From: Breoghania sp.
GTDB taxonomy: Bacteria; Pseudomonadota; Alphaproteobacteria; Rhizobiales; Stappiaceae
Reading direction: 5' to 3'
Length of the DNA: 64,000 nt
Assembly: GCF_963674635.1 (NCBI RefSeq)
Contig: NZ_OY771475.1
Location: 3,224,001 to 3,288,000, forward strand
This document shows positions 52,961 to 61,784 of the stretch, one piece after another (within the stretch, counting starts at the first letter, position 1; the number at the start of each line of letters is the position of its first letter). Made by a program: the position numbers and the translations under genes. The notes beneath the pieces were generated by a model. The model saw nothing but the letters and a program-made list of their open reading frames with translations, had not been told where the DNA came from and searched no databases.

Positions 52961-54940
52961 ATGATAACGAACGTTACGTCTGGAATTTCCAATATCAAGG
53001 TGAGAACGCGTGTACTTGCGCTTTCCGCCCTTTCCGTGCTTGCAGCATTCGTTCTCGTGGCCGTGTATTTCTTTGGCGACCGCCTCGTCGCAAATGATGT
53101 CGCGCGTCAAGCGGAGTTCGTCCGGCTCGCGCAGCTATCACAGGAGCTCCAGACGGGCGCGCTGCAGATGCGCCGGCGTGAGAAGGATTTCCTCCTGCGC
53201 AAGGACATGGAATATGCTGCGAAGTACGGAGAGGAAGTGGCCGCCGTGCGCGAGACGATCCGTGAAATCGCGGCCCTGCCTGCCGCGCGCGCGATAAAGG
53301 CGGATCTGGATGATCTGGTGGCCGGGATCGACCTTCTGAACGCAAAATTCCAGTCGGTCACGGAAATCTACACAGAACTGGGCCTTTCCGAGGAAGAGGG
53401 CGTGCAGGGCCGGCTGCGCAAGGCGGTTCATGAAGTCGAGAAAACGATCGGGGAAGCCAATCTCGATGCGCTGACCGTGAAGATGCTGATGATGCGTCGA
53501 CACGAAAAGGACTTCATGCTGCGCGGTGGCGCCAAATACATCAAGCGCATCGATGAACGACGGGGCGAATTCGACAACCTGCTCAAGGAAGCCGCCCTTG
53601 ACGGTGCCGTGAAGGCGGAGTTGGGCCGACTGATGGATGTCTACCAGGCGGGCTTTCGCGAATATGCGCAAACCTCGTCGAAACTGGAGACTGCAATCAA
53701 GGAGCTGAGTACGACCTTTGCGGATCTGGCGCCTGTCTTCGACGCGGTTTTCACCGAGGCGGAAGCTGGCAAGGCCAAGGCCGAGGCCCACCTGCTTGGT
53801 CTTCGCGAAACCACCCGGCAGACATTCATCTTTGCTGCCGGGCTGGTTCTTGTCCTGGCCTGCGGTTTCGGGTTTCTGATTGCGGGCAGTATCACCGGAC
53901 CCTTGCGTCGGCTGACGAGTGCGATGCGGGTCCTCGCTGATGGGGAGACATCCGTTCGAATTCCCAATACACAAAGCGCCAACGAGCTTGGCGACATGGC
54001 CCGAGCGGTGGAGATCTTCAGGGCGAATGCCATTCGCAATGAGGAACTCATGGCGGAACAGGCAAGGCACGAAGAGCGGTCCCGTGCAGAAAAGACGGCT
54101 CTGATGCAGCAACTGGCCGATTCCTTCAATGAAAGCGTCGGCCAGATCGTCTCGTCGGTTTCCGCGGCTTCCGAACATCTGAACCACATGGCGAGCCAGG
54201 TTTCCGGCTCATCGCAGAACACCAACGAGCAGGCCTCCGCCGTGGCCGCAGCAGCCGAACAGGTGGCGGCCAATGTGCAATCCGTTGCCACCGCCACGGA
54301 TGAGATGACGGCCTCGGTTGCAGAGATCAACACGCAGGTTGCGCGGGCTTCGGAGGTTTCCAGCAAGGCGACAAGCGCCGTCGGCAAAACGTCACAGCAG
54401 ATGAAGGTGTTGTCCGGCATGACGGACAAAATCGGCGAGGTCGTTTCGATGATCTCCGACATCGCATCGCAGACCAACCTGCTGGCCCTGAATGCGACCA
54501 TCGAGTCCGCGCGGGCAGGCGAGGTCGGCAAGGGCTTCGCGGTCGTGGCGGGCGAGGTCAAGGAACTGGCGGGACAGACCTCGAATGCAACCGGGAATAT
54601 CGCCAAGCTGATCGACGACATTCAGGCCGGAGCACGGGCCGCGGTGGACGGGATCTCGGAGATCGGAACGGTCATCAACGAGTTGGAAATGCTCTCCAAC
54701 GGCATCGCCGCCGCGATCGAGCAGCAGGGGGTGACCGCGCAGGAAGTGGCGCGCAACATCACCGAAGCAGCCGTGGGCACGCAATCGGTCTCCGGCAGCA
54801 TTGTCACCGTTTCACAAGCGTCCCAGGAAACAAACGCCGCCTCCACGCAGGTTCGCTCCTCCGCCGATGATCTTTCGTTGCAGTCAGGTCGCCTGCGCGA
54901 AGAGGTCGACCGGTTCCTCGAAACGATCCGGGCCGCCTGA
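52961..54940 (+). CDS. Methyl-accepting chemotaxis protein with HBM sensor domain
   Basis: Transmembrane chemoreceptor of 659 residues. The first membrane helix is near 20-42, the periplasmic sensor about 43-310, the second helix near 313-335 (FIFAAGLVLVLACGFGFLIA), then HAMP and the signalling domain. The two sensor motifs MRRREKDFLLRKD and MMRRHEKDFMLRG mark a helical bimodular (HBM) domain. The signalling tip is TNLLALNATIESARAGEVGKG. No C-terminal receptor-modification pentapeptide is seen. An in-frame start at 52883 is less likely. Confidence 0.9.
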   Translation: MITNVTSGISNIKVRTRVLALSALSVLAAFVLVAVYFFGDRLVANDVARQAEFVRLAQLSQELQTGALQMRRREKDFLLRKDMEYAAKYGEEVAAVRETIREIAALPAARAIKADLDDLVAGIDLLNAKFQSVTEIYTELGLSEEEGVQGRLRKAVHEVEKTIGEANLDALTVKMLMMRRHEKDFMLRGGAKYIKRIDERRGEFDNLLKEAALDGAVKAELGRLMDVYQAGFREYAQTSSKLETAIKELSTTFADLAPVFDAVFTEAEAGKAKAEAHLLGLRETTRQTFIFAAGLVLVLACGFGFLIAGSITGPLRRLTSAMRVLADGETSVRIPNTQSANELGDMARAVEIFRANAIRNEELMAEQARHEERSRAEKTALMQQLADSFNESVGQIVSSVSAASEHLNHMASQVSGSSQNTNEQASAVAAAAEQVAANVQSVATATDEMTASVAEINTQVARASEVSSKATSAVGKTSQQMKVLSGMTDKIGEVVSMISDIASQTNLLALNATIESARAGEVGKGFAVVAGEVKELAGQTSNATGNIAKLIDDIQAGARAAVDGISEIGTVINELEMLSNGIAAAIEQQGVTAQEVARNITEAAVGTQSVSGSIVTVSQASQETNAASTQVRSSADDLSLQSGRLREEVDRFLETIRAA

Positions 54941-54992
54941 ACGGGGCTTGGTCAAGGCGCTCTTGTGGCCGCGTTCGTGAGCGGCGCTCGGT

Positions 54993-55409
54993 TTACTGGG
55001 CGCGGCGATAGATCGTGGTGTCGACGACGCTGGTGTCGTCAGGCAGATGAACGGTCTGGGTGATCGTCATGGTTGCGGCGTCGTCGGACAGCTTGCGAAC
55101 GGCCGTCATCAACGCGGCTCCTCCGCGCCGGGCCTCCGAGACGAGCGCGCCATCGTCGCGAACGAACAGCACCATTGCATCGATGAGGCCGCTTTCCTCC
55201 ATCTTCTTGGGGCGACCGTCGGGAACGCCCTTCAGTTCCGCCTCGATGCGCTCGCCCTTGCTGTCGATGGTCACCATCTTGAACACGATGCGCATGCCGT
55301 CCGCGGAGATCCCACAGCTTCCGCCCTGCGGCGGGTCGCCCTGTTCGAAATCACTTTCATCGACATCGAGTATCCAGTCGCCGAGGAAGGGGACGATGGG
55401 GTCGGACAT
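54993..55409 (-). CDS. Hypothetical protein, 138 residues
   Basis: The ATG at 55409 has GGAG eight bases upstream. The sequence begins MSDPIVPFLGDWILDVDESD, is soluble, and looks like a single beta-rich domain, with two lone aromatic-rich strands and no signal peptide. The layout resembles small lipocalin-like proteins, but I do not recognise the family. The frame upstream to 55769 belongs to the neighbouring gene's antisense. Confidence 0.65.
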   Translation of the reverse strand: MSDPIVPFLGDWILDVDESDFEQGDPPQGGSCGISADGMRIVFKMVTIDSKGERIEAELKGVPDGRPKKMEESGLIDAMVLFVRDDGALVSEARRGGAALMTAVRKLSDDAATMTITQTVHLPDDTSVVDTTIYRRAQ

Positions 55410-55536
55410 GGGAAGGCTCCGGGTGAGGGGTGAGACCGTGTGTCCGCATAGCCCAACGGGGCCTTGAGGGAAACCGTCACCCTTCGGAAAAAGGCGTGCA
55501 GGTTGGGGAGAAAGAGCGGGGAGGGAGAGCGTCGGC

Positions 55537-55914
55537 CTATTCGGCTGCTTCGCGCGGCACGCGCAGCGGCATGGCGACGTCCACGCTGTTGCGCAGGTCG
55601 CGGATGACCGCACGGCGGGCATCGGGTTCGCGGGCCAGCAGGTGAATGAAGGTTTCCATCCGGCGAGATTTGCGCCCGATGGCAGCACCGTGTTCGAAAC
55701 CGAGCGGATCAATCTCTCCGACCCAGACAATACGGCGTCCATTGCGGCGCGCGCTTGTGCGCACGGCAACGGCCCCCGGATAATCGGAAAGGCTCTCTTC
55801 GGGAACGCTGGTGAAGAGATACCTCTTGCCGGAGGCTCCGCTCAGGTAACTGTAGGTTTCGACCAGCCCCAGCGCTTCGGCGGCGCGCGGAGCATCGTGC
55901 TGTAAATGACCCAT
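55537..55914 (-). CDS. Hypothetical protein with upstream LexA box
   Basis: 125 residues from ATG 55914 (MGHLQHDAPRAAEALGL). Soluble and basic, no recognised domain; the middle part reads RYLFTSVPEESLSDYPGAVA and RRIVWVGEIDPLG. An in-frame ATG at 55956 exists, but then the SOS box would lie inside the gene, so 55914 is preferred. The LexA box 26-40 bases upstream suggests DNA-damage induction. Homologues, if any, are unknown to me. Confidence 0.65.
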   Translation of the reverse strand: MGHLQHDAPRAAEALGLVETYSYLSGASGKRYLFTSVPEESLSDYPGAVAVRTSARRNGRRIVWVGEIDPLGFEHGAAIGRKSRRMETFIHLLAREPDARRAVIRDLRNSVDVAMPLRVPREAAE

Positions 55915-55939
55915 CGACCCGATAATGTCCCCAATATGA

Positions 55940-55954
55940 GAACAAATTATGAAC
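55940..55954. promoter_or_regulatory. Alphaproteobacterial SOS (LexA) box
   Basis: GAAC-AAATTAT-GAAC, on the other strand GTTC-N7-GTTC, an exact match to the alphaproteobacterial LexA consensus. It precedes the - strand hypothetical gene. Confidence 0.75.
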
Positions 55955-56098
55955 ATTAGGCGGTGCGCGTCAACTCTCTTCCACAGGCGCGTAACAGCCT
56001 TTCCACATTAGGTGGGGCCAGCAATAGCAAATAGCAAGGGCCGGAAACGTGATGCGAATCACGTAATTGCGAGAAATGCGAGCAAAATCGTGAGCAGG

Positions 56099-56890
56099 TT
56101 ATCCAGAGGCTTGTTCAGTTCGCCGCTCCCGGATCAGGGCCGCGATTTCCCTTGCACGCGGCGGCGGGTTCTTCGCCTCGGCCGCTTCAAGAACGAGATC
56201 GTCGCTGGCTTCTTCAAGCGGGTCCTTCAGCGCGGCAATGAACTGGTCCGACTTCAGTCCGGGCTGGATGGGGGGCAGGATATTGATGGTGATGGTGCCG
56301 GGATAGCGCAGAAAGGTGCGACGTGGCCAGAACAGACCGGAGTTGAGCGCCACGGGGAGCACCGGGCAATCCAGTTGCCGGTAAAGATGGACGATGCCGT
56401 ATTTATAGTTGGGTTCGGCACCCGCCGGCCGCCGGGTGCCTTCGGGAAAGATCAGGATCTGTCGGTTTTCGTCGATGGCCTCGCGTGCGGCAGTGGCGAG
56501 GGCCAGAAGCGCGGCGGAGCGCTTGCCCCGGTTCACCGGGATCATCTTCATCTTCTTGGTGTACCAGCCGAAAAGGGGCAGCCAGATCAGCTCGCGCTTC
56601 AGCACATAGGTGGGGTCGGGGAAAAGCGTCAGAAGGGCGAAGGTTTCCCAGGCCGACTGGTGCTTGGAGGCAACAATGAAACCGCCTTCGGGGATGTTCT
56701 CTCGTCCGCGGACTTCCATGCGAACTCCGCAGATCACACGCAGCATCCACAGGCTTGCCCGGGCCCAGAGCACCACCAGCGGCCAGCCGACGCGGCGGGG
56801 CAGCAGGAAGGCAGGCATATAGGCGAATACCGCAACCGCGATGTAGAGATAGAAGGCGAGATTGAAGAGCGCCGAGCGCAGCTTTGTCAT
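56099..56890 (-). CDS. plsC: 1-acyl-sn-glycerol-3-phosphate acyltransferase
   Basis: Acylates lysophosphatidic acid to phosphatidic acid at the inner membrane. It is 263 residues long from ATG 56890, with a hydrophobic N-terminal helix. The catalytic motif is HQSAWE (77-82, an HX4E form of the usual HX4D) and the second motif is FPEGTR (148-153). The frame is open to 56992 and overlaps the DUF218 gene there. Confidence 0.92.
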   Translation of the reverse strand: MTKLRSALFNLAFYLYIAVAVFAYMPAFLLPRRVGWPLVVLWARASLWMLRVICGVRMEVRGRENIPEGGFIVASKHQSAWETFALLTLFPDPTYVLKRELIWLPLFGWYTKKMKMIPVNRGKRSAALLALATAAREAIDENRQILIFPEGTRRPAGAEPNYKYGIVHLYRQLDCPVLPVALNSGLFWPRRTFLRYPGTITINILPPIQPGLKSDQFIAALKDPLEEASDDLVLEAAEAKNPPPRAREIAALIRERRTEQASG

Positions 56891-56960
56891 CGAAGAAGGG
56901 TCCGGGTCTGGGAGATCTGGTCCGGGATGGGTCGGAGCGCTTCCCGAGGGAGACCCGGCA

Positions 56961-57692
56961 TCAGGGCTTGGCGGTTGAGCCGGATGCGGCATCTTGCTTG
57001 CGCTGCGCCGGCTCCACCCCCGAGCGCAGCCAGGCCACGATATACTTCACATACTCGCGCATGAGAAGCTTCATCGTCGTCGCTTTGGCGTACCAGTGCG
57101 GCAGGTTGAGCTCGCTGGCGAAAATCGGATAGGGCAGAAAACGCATGTCGGGCATGGCGCGACGCAGCTCCAGGATGCCACGGGGCATGTGATAGGCGCT
57201 GGTCACCACGATCAGGGAGTGAAATCCGTTTCTTTCCGCCCATTTCCGGCTCTCCTGCGCATTGCCGAGGGTGTTCATGGCACGGCGGTCCAGATCGACG
57301 CAGCAGGTGAAGATGTCTTCCTCGCTCTCCGTGAGCTGCATGATCTGGCGCGGTGTCGTCGCCGGATGGACACCCGATATCAGCAGGCGGCGCGCCCGGC
57401 CGCCTTGCAGCAGATCCAGGGCGCCGGAAACCCGTTCACGCCCGCCGGTCAACACGACGATGCCGTCGGCTTTCACCTCCGGGTCCGGCACGATGGAGGC
57501 GACGTGAATGGCGAAGAGCACATAGCCCGCCAGAAAGGCCCCAACGGACAGCCCGAGCAGAGCGAGGACGGCGACGAAAACCCGTCTGCGAAAGCCCGCC
57601 TGGCGTTCGGCAGCCAATCTGCTGGATTTATCGGGGGGCGAAAGCAGCGTCCTGTCTCCAGATGAAAGCGTCGATGCGACCGGATTCAACAA
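56961..57692 (-). CDS. DUF218 / YdcF-like membrane protein
   Basis: 243 residues with one N-terminal membrane helix (about 38-60) and a DUF218 domain starting VKADGIVVLTGG, with the SGVHP and VVTSAYHMPR motifs. The family includes ElyC and SanA, linked to envelope integrity. It lies just upstream of plsC on the same strand, about 120 bases after ftsX. Confidence 0.86.
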   Translation of the reverse strand: MLNPVASTLSSGDRTLLSPPDKSSRLAAERQAGFRRRVFVAVLALLGLSVGAFLAGYVLFAIHVASIVPDPEVKADGIVVLTGGRERVSGALDLLQGGRARRLLISGVHPATTPRQIMQLTESEEDIFTCCVDLDRRAMNTLGNAQESRKWAERNGFHSLIVVTSAYHMPRGILELRRAMPDMRFLPYPIFASELNLPHWYAKATTMKLLMREYVKYIVAWLRSGVEPAQRKQDAASGSTAKP

Positions 57693-57815
57693 GGCCGATC
57701 TGAAGCAATGCTAGCAGAATGAGGCCGGGCCGGGGCAGACGGATACGCATATCGGCGCTGCAAGAACCGGCATTGGTAAATTGCGTCGTGGAAAAGAAGG
57801 TTCTGCGCGGTTTTC

Positions 57816-58958
57816 TCAGTCCATTCGGGTGAGGTGGTTGTGAACGGCGATCCGGGATGTCAGCGCGGTGAGCGCGGCAACGAGCACGACGATACCGGCC
57901 GCGCCCAGAAATCCGGTCAGGCCGATATAGGCGCCGCCGGAAAGGGCGGATACCTGATCGGCGCCCGCATAACCGGTTTCCGGCCGGGTCAGCAGGTTGA
58001 AGAGCAGGAAGGCGATGCCCGCCGCGCCGCCACCGGCAATGCCGCCCTTCAGGCCGAGCCACAGGAAGTGGCGCTCGAATTCGCGGGCGATGAAGCTGTT
58101 TTCCGCTCCCACCAGGTGCAGCACCTCGACCACCTCGCGATTGCCCGCCATGGCCGCGCGCGTCGCGAAGACGACGCTCAGCATCATCGCGGTCAGCATC
58201 AGGATGAGGATCGCGATGCCGCCATAGACGACGGCCCCCGCCATGGATGCGAGGCGGTCGGTCCATACCGAGTGATCATCGAAGCTGCCGCCCTTGACGT
58301 CCCGGGTCACCGCATCGCGTAACGCGGCGAAGTCGACAACCTGCGGGTCGGTCAGATTGACGACCACGAGCCGTGGGACGGGGAGGGTCTCAAGATCAAG
58401 GCCGGACCCGAGCCAGGGCTGGAGCAGGGCCTTCGTTTCTTCATCCGAGAGCGCGCGCACCTCGCCCACGCCCTGAAACTCCTGGGCGAGCGCGATGGCC
58501 TTGTCGATCTCACGCACCATGTCGACGCCCTCGATGGGCTTGATCTGGATGGTGACCTCGCGCACGAGGTCGTTTTGCCAGTCATGGGCCGCATCGCTGA
58601 CCAGCGTCACGCCGCCGACCGTGAGGCAGGCGAGAAAGGCCATGATCGCGACGACGAGCGTCAGCGCGCGACCGGCAACGGATTGCTGGGGCACGATTGC
58701 GGCGGGCGGGCGGATCTTGTTCTGGCCGGACTTCTCGCCGCCGCGCTTCGGCTTGCCCTTCTTCTTCCTGTCGCGCAAGGGGCCGACAAGTCCAAGCTTG
58801 GGGTTGCGCGGCTTTTGCGTCGCCGGCCCGGCGCCCTGGTTGCCGGAATTCGAAGACCCGGACGCCCGCGCGGGCCGGTCGCCCGCGCCGTTGCGCTCGC
58901 GATCCCCCGCGGGCGCAGCGGGTTTCGAAGAAGACTTGTTGGTCGGCAGCTTTGTCAT
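57816..58958 (-). CDS. ftsX: Cell division permease-like protein FtsX
   Basis: Works with FtsE to activate peptidoglycan hydrolases at the septum. The 380 residues have a long Pro/Lys/Gly-rich cytoplasmic N-terminus of about 95 residues, then a first membrane helix (TLVVAIMAFLACLTVGGVTL), a periplasmic domain, and three more helices. The FtsX motif EVVEVLHLVGAENSFIAREFERHF is clear. The gene starts seven bases after the ftsE stop. Confidence 0.93.
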   Translation of the reverse strand: MTKLPTNKSSSKPAAPAGDRERNGAGDRPARASGSSNSGNQGAGPATQKPRNPKLGLVGPLRDRKKKGKPKRGGEKSGQNKIRPPAAIVPQQSVAGRALTLVVAIMAFLACLTVGGVTLVSDAAHDWQNDLVREVTIQIKPIEGVDMVREIDKAIALAQEFQGVGEVRALSDEETKALLQPWLGSGLDLETLPVPRLVVVNLTDPQVVDFAALRDAVTRDVKGGSFDDHSVWTDRLASMAGAVVYGGIAILILMLTAMMLSVVFATRAAMAGNREVVEVLHLVGAENSFIAREFERHFLWLGLKGGIAGGGAAGIAFLLFNLLTRPETGYAGADQVSALSGGAYIGLTGFLGAAGIVVLVAALTALTSRIAVHNHLTRMD

Positions 58959-58965
58959 AGCGCCT

Positions 58966-59625
58966 TCATTCGTAAATGCTCAAACGCCCATCCGCCAGCA
59001 CCATGCGACGGGCGTCGATCTGTTCCATCAGCGCAAAATCGTGGGTCGCGATGATGACGGAGGTGCCGAGGCGGTTGAGTTCGATGAAGAGCCGCAGCAG
59101 ACGGCGCGCCAGCGGAGGGTCGACGTTACCGGTCGGTTCATCGGCCAGAAGCACTTCCGGCTTGGTGATGAGCGCGCGGGCAATGGCGGCGCGCTGCTTC
59201 TCGCCGCCGGACAGAACCTGCGGTTGCACATGCATGCGCTCGCCCAGCCCGACCCATTTGAGCAGCTCGATCACATCGCCCCGATACTGGGATTCGTCGC
59301 GACCCAGAACGCGCAAGGGCAGGGCGACATTCTCATAGGTGGTCAGATGGTCGAGGAGGCGGAAATCCTGAAAGACCACGCCAATGCGGCGGCGCACCGC
59401 GGGCAGATCGCGCTGCGAGATATTGGCCGTGTCGCGTCCGAAGGCCTTGATCAATCCCCGTGTCGGTTTCAGCGCCATGAACAGCAAGCGCATCAGGCTC
59501 GTCTTGCCAGCCCCCGAAGGGCCGGTCAGAAACTGGAACGACTGCGGTTCGATCCGGAAGGTGATGTCGCGAAGCACCTCCGGGCCCATCCCGTAGCGCA
59601 GGCCGACATTTTCGAAACGGATCAT
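58966..59625 (-). CDS. ftsE: Cell division ATP-binding protein FtsE
   Basis: ABC-type ATPase partner of FtsX, 219 residues from ATG 59625 after GGGG. Walker A is GPSGAGKT (35-42), the signature LSGGEKQR, and Walker B LLADEPTGNVD. The 377-base region upstream is shared with a divergent zinc-ribbon gene and has a perfect CtrA box. Confidence 0.95.
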   Translation of the reverse strand: MIRFENVGLRYGMGPEVLRDITFRIEPQSFQFLTGPSGAGKTSLMRLLFMALKPTRGLIKAFGRDTANISQRDLPAVRRRIGVVFQDFRLLDHLTTYENVALPLRVLGRDESQYRGDVIELLKWVGLGERMHVQPQVLSGGEKQRAAIARALITKPEVLLADEPTGNVDPPLARRLLRLFIELNRLGTSVIIATHDFALMEQIDARRMVLADGRLSIYE

Positions 59626-60002
59626 GAGCGTTTTTCCCCACAGGCGGTCCCGAGGCGGGCTTTGAAGGTCCGTTTGGTGCAGGCGCAAGGCCGCCGCGTC
59701 AATACGGATATGCGATTTTCGTCAAGGATCGGGACGTTGCGCATGGTATTATCCATCGAACGGGGTTGACCGGCGTTTTTCCGCAATCTGTTCCAGGAAC
59801 GTAACGTTCGAGAGCCGCGCGCGGTCCAGTCATCAACAGGCAAATGCCGTTCAGGAAATCCGGTTAACGTTTCGTTAAAGATATCGGCGTCCCCTGTCAT
59901 GTGCGATTTCGCATACCGGGAGACACGGATTCCCGGCGTTCAAGGCTTGCGTGAAATACCCGGAATCGGTCGCTTCAACGCAGTGGCGGGAGTGATTCGG
60001 AC
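59626..60002. other. ftsE / zinc-ribbon gene divergent control region
   Basis: 377 bases with no gene. It contains a perfect CtrA box at 59864-59878, 125 bases before the zinc-ribbon gene and about 240 before ftsE. Nothing else stands out. Confidence 0.6.
59864..59878. promoter_or_regulatory. CtrA box upstream of ftsE and zinc-ribbon gene
   Basis: TTAA-CGTTTCG-TTAA, an exact match to the CtrA consensus, in a divergent promoter region of cell-division genes. Confidence 0.68.
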
Positions 60003-61040
60003 TTGAAGATCGTTTGTCCGAACTGCAGCACAACCTATGATGTCGGGGCAACCAGCATTGCGCCGAGCGGTCGGGATGTGCGCTGTTCACGCTGCGGCCT
60101 GACCTGGCATATCGACCCCGAAACGATCCCGGAAACCGAAGATGTTTCGCAGAGCGAAGACGAAGCGGTCGATTGGGACGCGGCGTTCGCCGAAGCTGAC
60201 GATGACGATGACGACGGCAACGGGGCCGACGACGAGGACGATGGCAATCTCGCCTTTGTCCGCGCGCTTGATGAAGACGACGCGGACGAAGGCTCTTCCG
60301 ACAATAAAGGTGAGCGGGAGGCTCTGGAGAGCGATCCCAACTGGGCCTTTGTCGGTGATGAGGACGAGGAGAGCGACGACGACGCGGGCGAAGACGACGA
60401 CGCGGACGACTGGCAGAACGAAATAGGGCTGACGGCGCGGGACGAAGACCTGGCGTCGGACGACGATCTGTCGGAGACGACGGCAGACGCGGATGAGCCC
60501 GTGCTGAGTGTCGAAGAGGCCGTGAAGTCGGAGCGCTGGTGGCGCAGGCGCAAGAAAGCGACGCGCGATGCGCCGGGCTACCGGGTCTCGCGGCAAATGC
60601 GCGCCGCAATGGGCCTTGCGCTGTTTGCCGGCTCGATCGTGCTCGGGGTCGCCATTGTCACGCTTCGCGAACCAATCGTGCGCATGTCCCCCAATCTCGC
60701 CGAGCTTTACGCCAAGGTCGGACTGGAAGTGAACCTGCGCGGCCTGGAATTCCGGGATTTGCGCACTTTCAGGGAATATGACAAGGGCGCGCCGGTTCTG
60801 ATCGTGGAAGGCACGGTGGAGAACGTGAGGAACACCTCCGCCCACGTGCCGGCGATCCGTTTGTCGCTTCGCAGCGGTGATGCACAGGAAATCTATGCAT
60901 GGACGGTGGAACCGCGCCAACTGTGGTTGCGCGCCGGGCAGACCCTGCGCTTCAGTACGCGTCTCGCATCGCCGCCCGATGTGGCGGCGGACGTGTTGCT
61001 GCGCTTCACCGACCGCACAAGGCGTCAAACCGACATCTGA
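60003..61040 (+). CDS. MJ0042-type zinc-ribbon membrane protein with acidic linker (DUF3426-like)
   Basis: 345 residues. The N-terminal zinc ribbon has Cys5, Cys8, Cys28 and Cys31. A linker at about 41-172 has roughly 58 Asp/Glu in 132 residues by hand count. One membrane helix follows (201-221), then a periplasmic domain with VLIVEGTVENVRN, as in DUF3426. The start is TTG 60003. The zinc ribbon would face the cytoplasm. Function unknown; placement beside ftsE with a shared CtrA box hints at the cell envelope or cell cycle. Confidence 0.84.
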   Translation: MKIVCPNCSTTYDVGATSIAPSGRDVRCSRCGLTWHIDPETIPETEDVSQSEDEAVDWDAAFAEADDDDDDGNGADDEDDGNLAFVRALDEDDADEGSSDNKGEREALESDPNWAFVGDEDEESDDDAGEDDDADDWQNEIGLTARDEDLASDDDLSETTADADEPVLSVEEAVKSERWWRRRKKATRDAPGYRVSRQMRAAMGLALFAGSIVLGVAIVTLREPIVRMSPNLAELYAKVGLEVNLRGLEFRDLRTFREYDKGAPVLIVEGTVENVRNTSAHVPAIRLSLRSGDAQEIYAWTVEPRQLWLRAGQTLRFSTRLASPPDVAADVLLRFTDRTRRQTDI

Positions 61041-61054
61041 GACCCGAGACATAC

Positions 61055-61594
61055 ATGACAACCGAGCCTGAAATCGCCGTCCTTTATGACGAGGACGCCA
61101 TCGCCCGACGGGTCGATGCCATCGCCGCCGCGCTTGCTGAGGCCGACATGGACCGTCTTCTGGTCGTGGCGGTTCTGAAGGGCAGCTTCGTTTTCGCAGC
61201 CGATCTGATCCGCGCCATGCATCGCGCGGGCATCGCGCCGGAGATGGAGTTCATCCATCTGTCGAGCTACGGCGCGGGCAAGACATCCTCCGGCACGATC
61301 CGCGTGGTGCGCGATATCGAGAGCGATGTTGCGGGCCGGGATGTGCTGCTGGTCGACGATATTCTGGAATCCGGCCGCACGCTTGCCTTTGCGCGCGATC
61401 TGATCATGGAACGCGGCGCAAGGGCCGTGAAAGTGGCGGCCCTTCTCGACAAGCCGCACCATCGGGCGATCGATCTTCAGGCCGACTATGTCGGCTTCGA
61501 TTGTCCGGACAAGTTCGTCGTTGGCTACGGGATGGACGCAGCCCATGCTTACCGTCAGTTGCCGTTCATCGGCTATATCGTCGAGGAGAAATAG
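61055..61594 (+). CDS. hpt: Hypoxanthine phosphoribosyltransferase
   Basis: Salvages hypoxanthine and guanine to IMP and GMP using PRPP. It is 179 residues from ATG 61055; the frame is open to 60899. The PRPP-binding motif is VLLVDDILESGRT, and VAVLKGSFVFAADL is the pyrophosphate loop. It starts 14 bases after the zinc-ribbon gene. Confidence 0.94.
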   Translation: MTTEPEIAVLYDEDAIARRVDAIAAALAEADMDRLLVVAVLKGSFVFAADLIRAMHRAGIAPEMEFIHLSSYGAGKTSSGTIRVVRDIESDVAGRDVLLVDDILESGRTLAFARDLIMERGARAVKVAALLDKPHHRAIDLQADYVGFDCPDKFVVGYGMDAAHAYRQLPFIGYIVEEK

Positions 61595-61784
61595 GACGCG
61601 ATAGCTTTGTGCGGAACCAATGGCCTCAAAAAGGCCTTGTATACCGGCGATTCTCGCGAATCGGCGCAATAACATGATGGAAAGAAATACCGGGATATAG
61701 TGTTGCCAGGCGAGCTTACAGGCAACAAGAGGCCCAGACGTTCCGACGCCGCTCGGCTCGGCGTTTCGGACAGGAGGTTTGAGA

